Shown here in pieces: positions 5,221-6,301 of a DNA stretch of 6,301 bases. Each line of letters starts with the position of its first letter. The first letter of the stretch is position 1. The stretch spans positions 1 to 6,301 of the forward strand of contig SKHU01000260.1 in NCBI GenBank assembly GCA_007116755.1, in the 5' to 3' direction. The position numbers and the translations under genes are program-made. Under the pieces are notes generated by a model. It saw nothing but the letters and a program-made list of their open reading frames with translations. It did no database searches and was not told the origin of the DNA. The stretch is from Alphaproteobacteria bacterium (GTDB taxonomy: Bacteria > Pseudomonadota > Alphaproteobacteria > Micavibrionales > CSBR16-224).

Positions 5221-5853
5221 TTATTCCTCCACAACCTGCGGAAGACGGCTGCGTTCCGCCAGACGGATTGTGATCTGCCGCGCGCGCTCGGGATTCATAT
5301 TGGCCATGATCGGCGCGCTGCGGCGTTCGGGCATACGTGCAATCACATCCAGCAATACATCCATATCCAGCGTGTTCATAATCCGCGCCGCCTCCTGCGG
5401 CTTCATGTTTTCGTAAATCCGCACAAGGCTGCGCAGACGGTTTTCCTGTTCGGTGCTTTGCTTGCCGAGCAGTTCTTCGATTTCGCTGCGCAATTGATTC
5501 AATTCGGATATTTTACGGTCAACTTCAACTTCGGCTGCGGAAAGCAGAGCTTCGCGCTGCGCCAATTGCCGCTCGCGACGCTCCAGATTCGTACGCCGCT
5601 GCGCCAGAGACTGCAGCACTTCAATTTCCGAATCCGTGAAATGCGTCGGAGCGGGGGCAGAGGAGCCTCCTGTAGCGCCTTCAAACGGGTTTTCAAATCT
5701 GTCGCCGGCCAGCATATCCTCCTGACCGGCAAGCGGCGGCGGCGCGTCATCCACGATCTGCTGCATCTGCGCGCGTGCCGTGACGCTTCCTGCCGCTATA
5801 CACAGCAAAAACGCAACACAAAGCAAAACGGATATTTTTTTTGCCTTTTTCAA
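5221..5853 (-). CDS. MotE-like secreted coiled-coil protein with MgtE_N-type domain
   Basis: A 210-residue exported protein. The signal peptide (1-28) has a KKAKK start, a hydrophobic core and a probable cut after ARA. A Pro/Gly-rich linker follows, then a long coiled coil (about 75-135, with QRRTNLERRERQLAQREALL and ISELNQLRSEIEELL). Residues 140-203 form the FliG/MgtE_N-type repeat fold: VRIYENMKPQEAARIMNTLD, VIARMPERRSAPIMANM, NPERARQITIRLAE. This is the layout of the MotE family; in Sinorhizobium MotE is a periplasmic chaperone for a motor protein. The gene order, just before two MotB-like genes, fits a role in stator assembly. The start appears to be TTG, with a distant AGGGA 13 nt upstream; no ATG is available in frame before the previous gene. 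Function in this organism is inferred. Confidence 0.75.
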   Translation of the reverse strand: MKKAKKISVLLCVAFLLCIAAGSVTARAQMQQIVDDAPPPLAGQEDMLAGDRFENPFEGATGGSSAPAPTHFTDSEIEVLQSLAQRRTNLERRERQLAQREALLSAAEVEVDRKISELNQLRSEIEELLGKQSTEQENRLRSLVRIYENMKPQEAARIMNTLDMDVLLDVIARMPERRSAPIMANMNPERARQITIRLAERSRLPQVVEE

Positions 5854-5869
5854 AACCGGTCTTAAATCC

Positions 5870-6301
5870 CTATTTTGTTTTTTCTTCCGGAAGCGGCTTG
5901 AAAGCCACCTCCAACTCGTCTTCCCCTTTGATTTTCTGCTGCGCGATCGGCTCGCCGCGTTTGCGGCGTCCCGGATCGATATCGTCCAGAGTCTTAAGCT
6001 GTACAGCCAGTTTCCCGCCTGTTTTCAATGCGGCATCCAGCCTGCCCGACAATTCGCGCGCCTCTTTCATCTCCCCGCGCAATTTTTTTCCATCCGTTTC
6101 CAGAGTTTCCTGCAAAAGCCGCAGGGTTTCCTCGGCTCTATCCAGAAGGCGGGAGAATTCTTCAGCCCGGTCTTGCGCCCCCTCCCCGTCCCGTTTGACG
6201 ACAGAATCTTCGGGCTGCGCCTCTTTTTTTTGCCGCATCAGAAAAATCAGAACGCCCAGCAATATAACAGTCACGACATTCAAAACCAGACCGGTATAAA
6301 C
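5870..6301 (-). CDS. DUF6468-like flagellar-locus membrane protein, 5' end off the window
   Basis: The frame is open to the window edge, so the N-terminus is missing. The TTG at 6281-6283 is unlikely to be the true start, because the membrane helix continues upstream (YTGLVLNVVTVILLGVLIFL). After this single helix comes a basic QKK anchor and then a charged, helical cytoplasmic region (EEFSRLLDRAEETLRLLQET, KEARELSGRLDAALKTGGKL) and a Lys/Glu-rich tail ending KPLPEEKTK. The layout (N-terminal helix, short coiled region with an A..L..A pattern) and a MotE-like gene 16 bp downstream match DUF6468 proteins of alphaproteobacterial flagellar clusters, which often follow fliM. I recall this family only generally and know of no assigned biochemical function. 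Co-transcribed with the MotE and MotB-like genes; the operon promoter is outside the window. Confidence 0.6.
   Translation of the reverse strand, partial: VYTGLVLNVVTVILLGVLIFLMRQKKEAQPEDSVVKRDGEGAQDRAEEFSRLLDRAEETLRLLQETLETDGKKLRGEMKEARELSGRLDAALKTGGKLAVQLKTLDDIDPGRRKRGEPIAQQKIKGEDELEVAFKPLPEEKTK

Noticed and set aside
1..6301. CRISPR array, insertion sequence or prophage genes
   Set aside because: No regularly spaced repeats, transposase-like frames or terminal inverted repeats were seen. The only repeats are the 25-bp duplication, the S16 tail and the short leader repeats.

Overview
The window looks like chromosomal DNA from an alphaproteobacterium. Three things suggest this: the ffh-rpsP-rimM order, an S16 protein with a long Ala/Glu tail, and a flagellar block that pairs a DUF6468-like protein with a MotE-like (MgtE_N-type) protein. 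A Rhodospirillales or Micavibrio-type lineage fits best, but that is inferred from recalled family features and not from a search. Nearly all genes lie on the minus strand. The exception is one small, AT-richer gene on the plus strand.

Region 1 (1-3231) is a translation and protein-targeting block read right to left. It holds ffh (SRP54 GTPase), rpsP (ribosomal protein S16), rimM (16S processing factor) and then the 5' half of a tRNA-Ser(GCU) cut by the window edge. A strong -35/-10 pair (TTGACA, 17 bp, TATTAA) lies about 135-165 bp upstream of the ffh start codon. Between it and ffh is a leader of about 130 nt. This leader contains a terminator-shaped hairpin followed by six T, so it could be an attenuator or a short terminated RNA. 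The usual trmD and rplS genes do not follow rimM.

Region 2 (3199-3700) holds a lone plus-strand gene for a short membrane-anchored or exported protein that I do not recognise. It diverges from ffh. An exact 25-bp tandem duplication has shifted its reading frame and replaced the C-terminal residues.

Region 3 (3701-6301) is a tightly packed minus-strand operon that looks like flagellar motor accessory genes. It contains a DUF6468-like single-pass membrane protein (5' end off the window), a secreted coiled-coil MotE-like protein and two consecutive MotB-like proteins. Only the second MotB-like protein has the Asp expected at the proton-binding position; the first has Ser there. Both have strongly diverged OmpA-like C-terminal regions. 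The likely biology is a two-subunit or regulated stator (B-type subunits) served by a MotE-like periplasmic partner. A MotA-type channel partner is not in the window.
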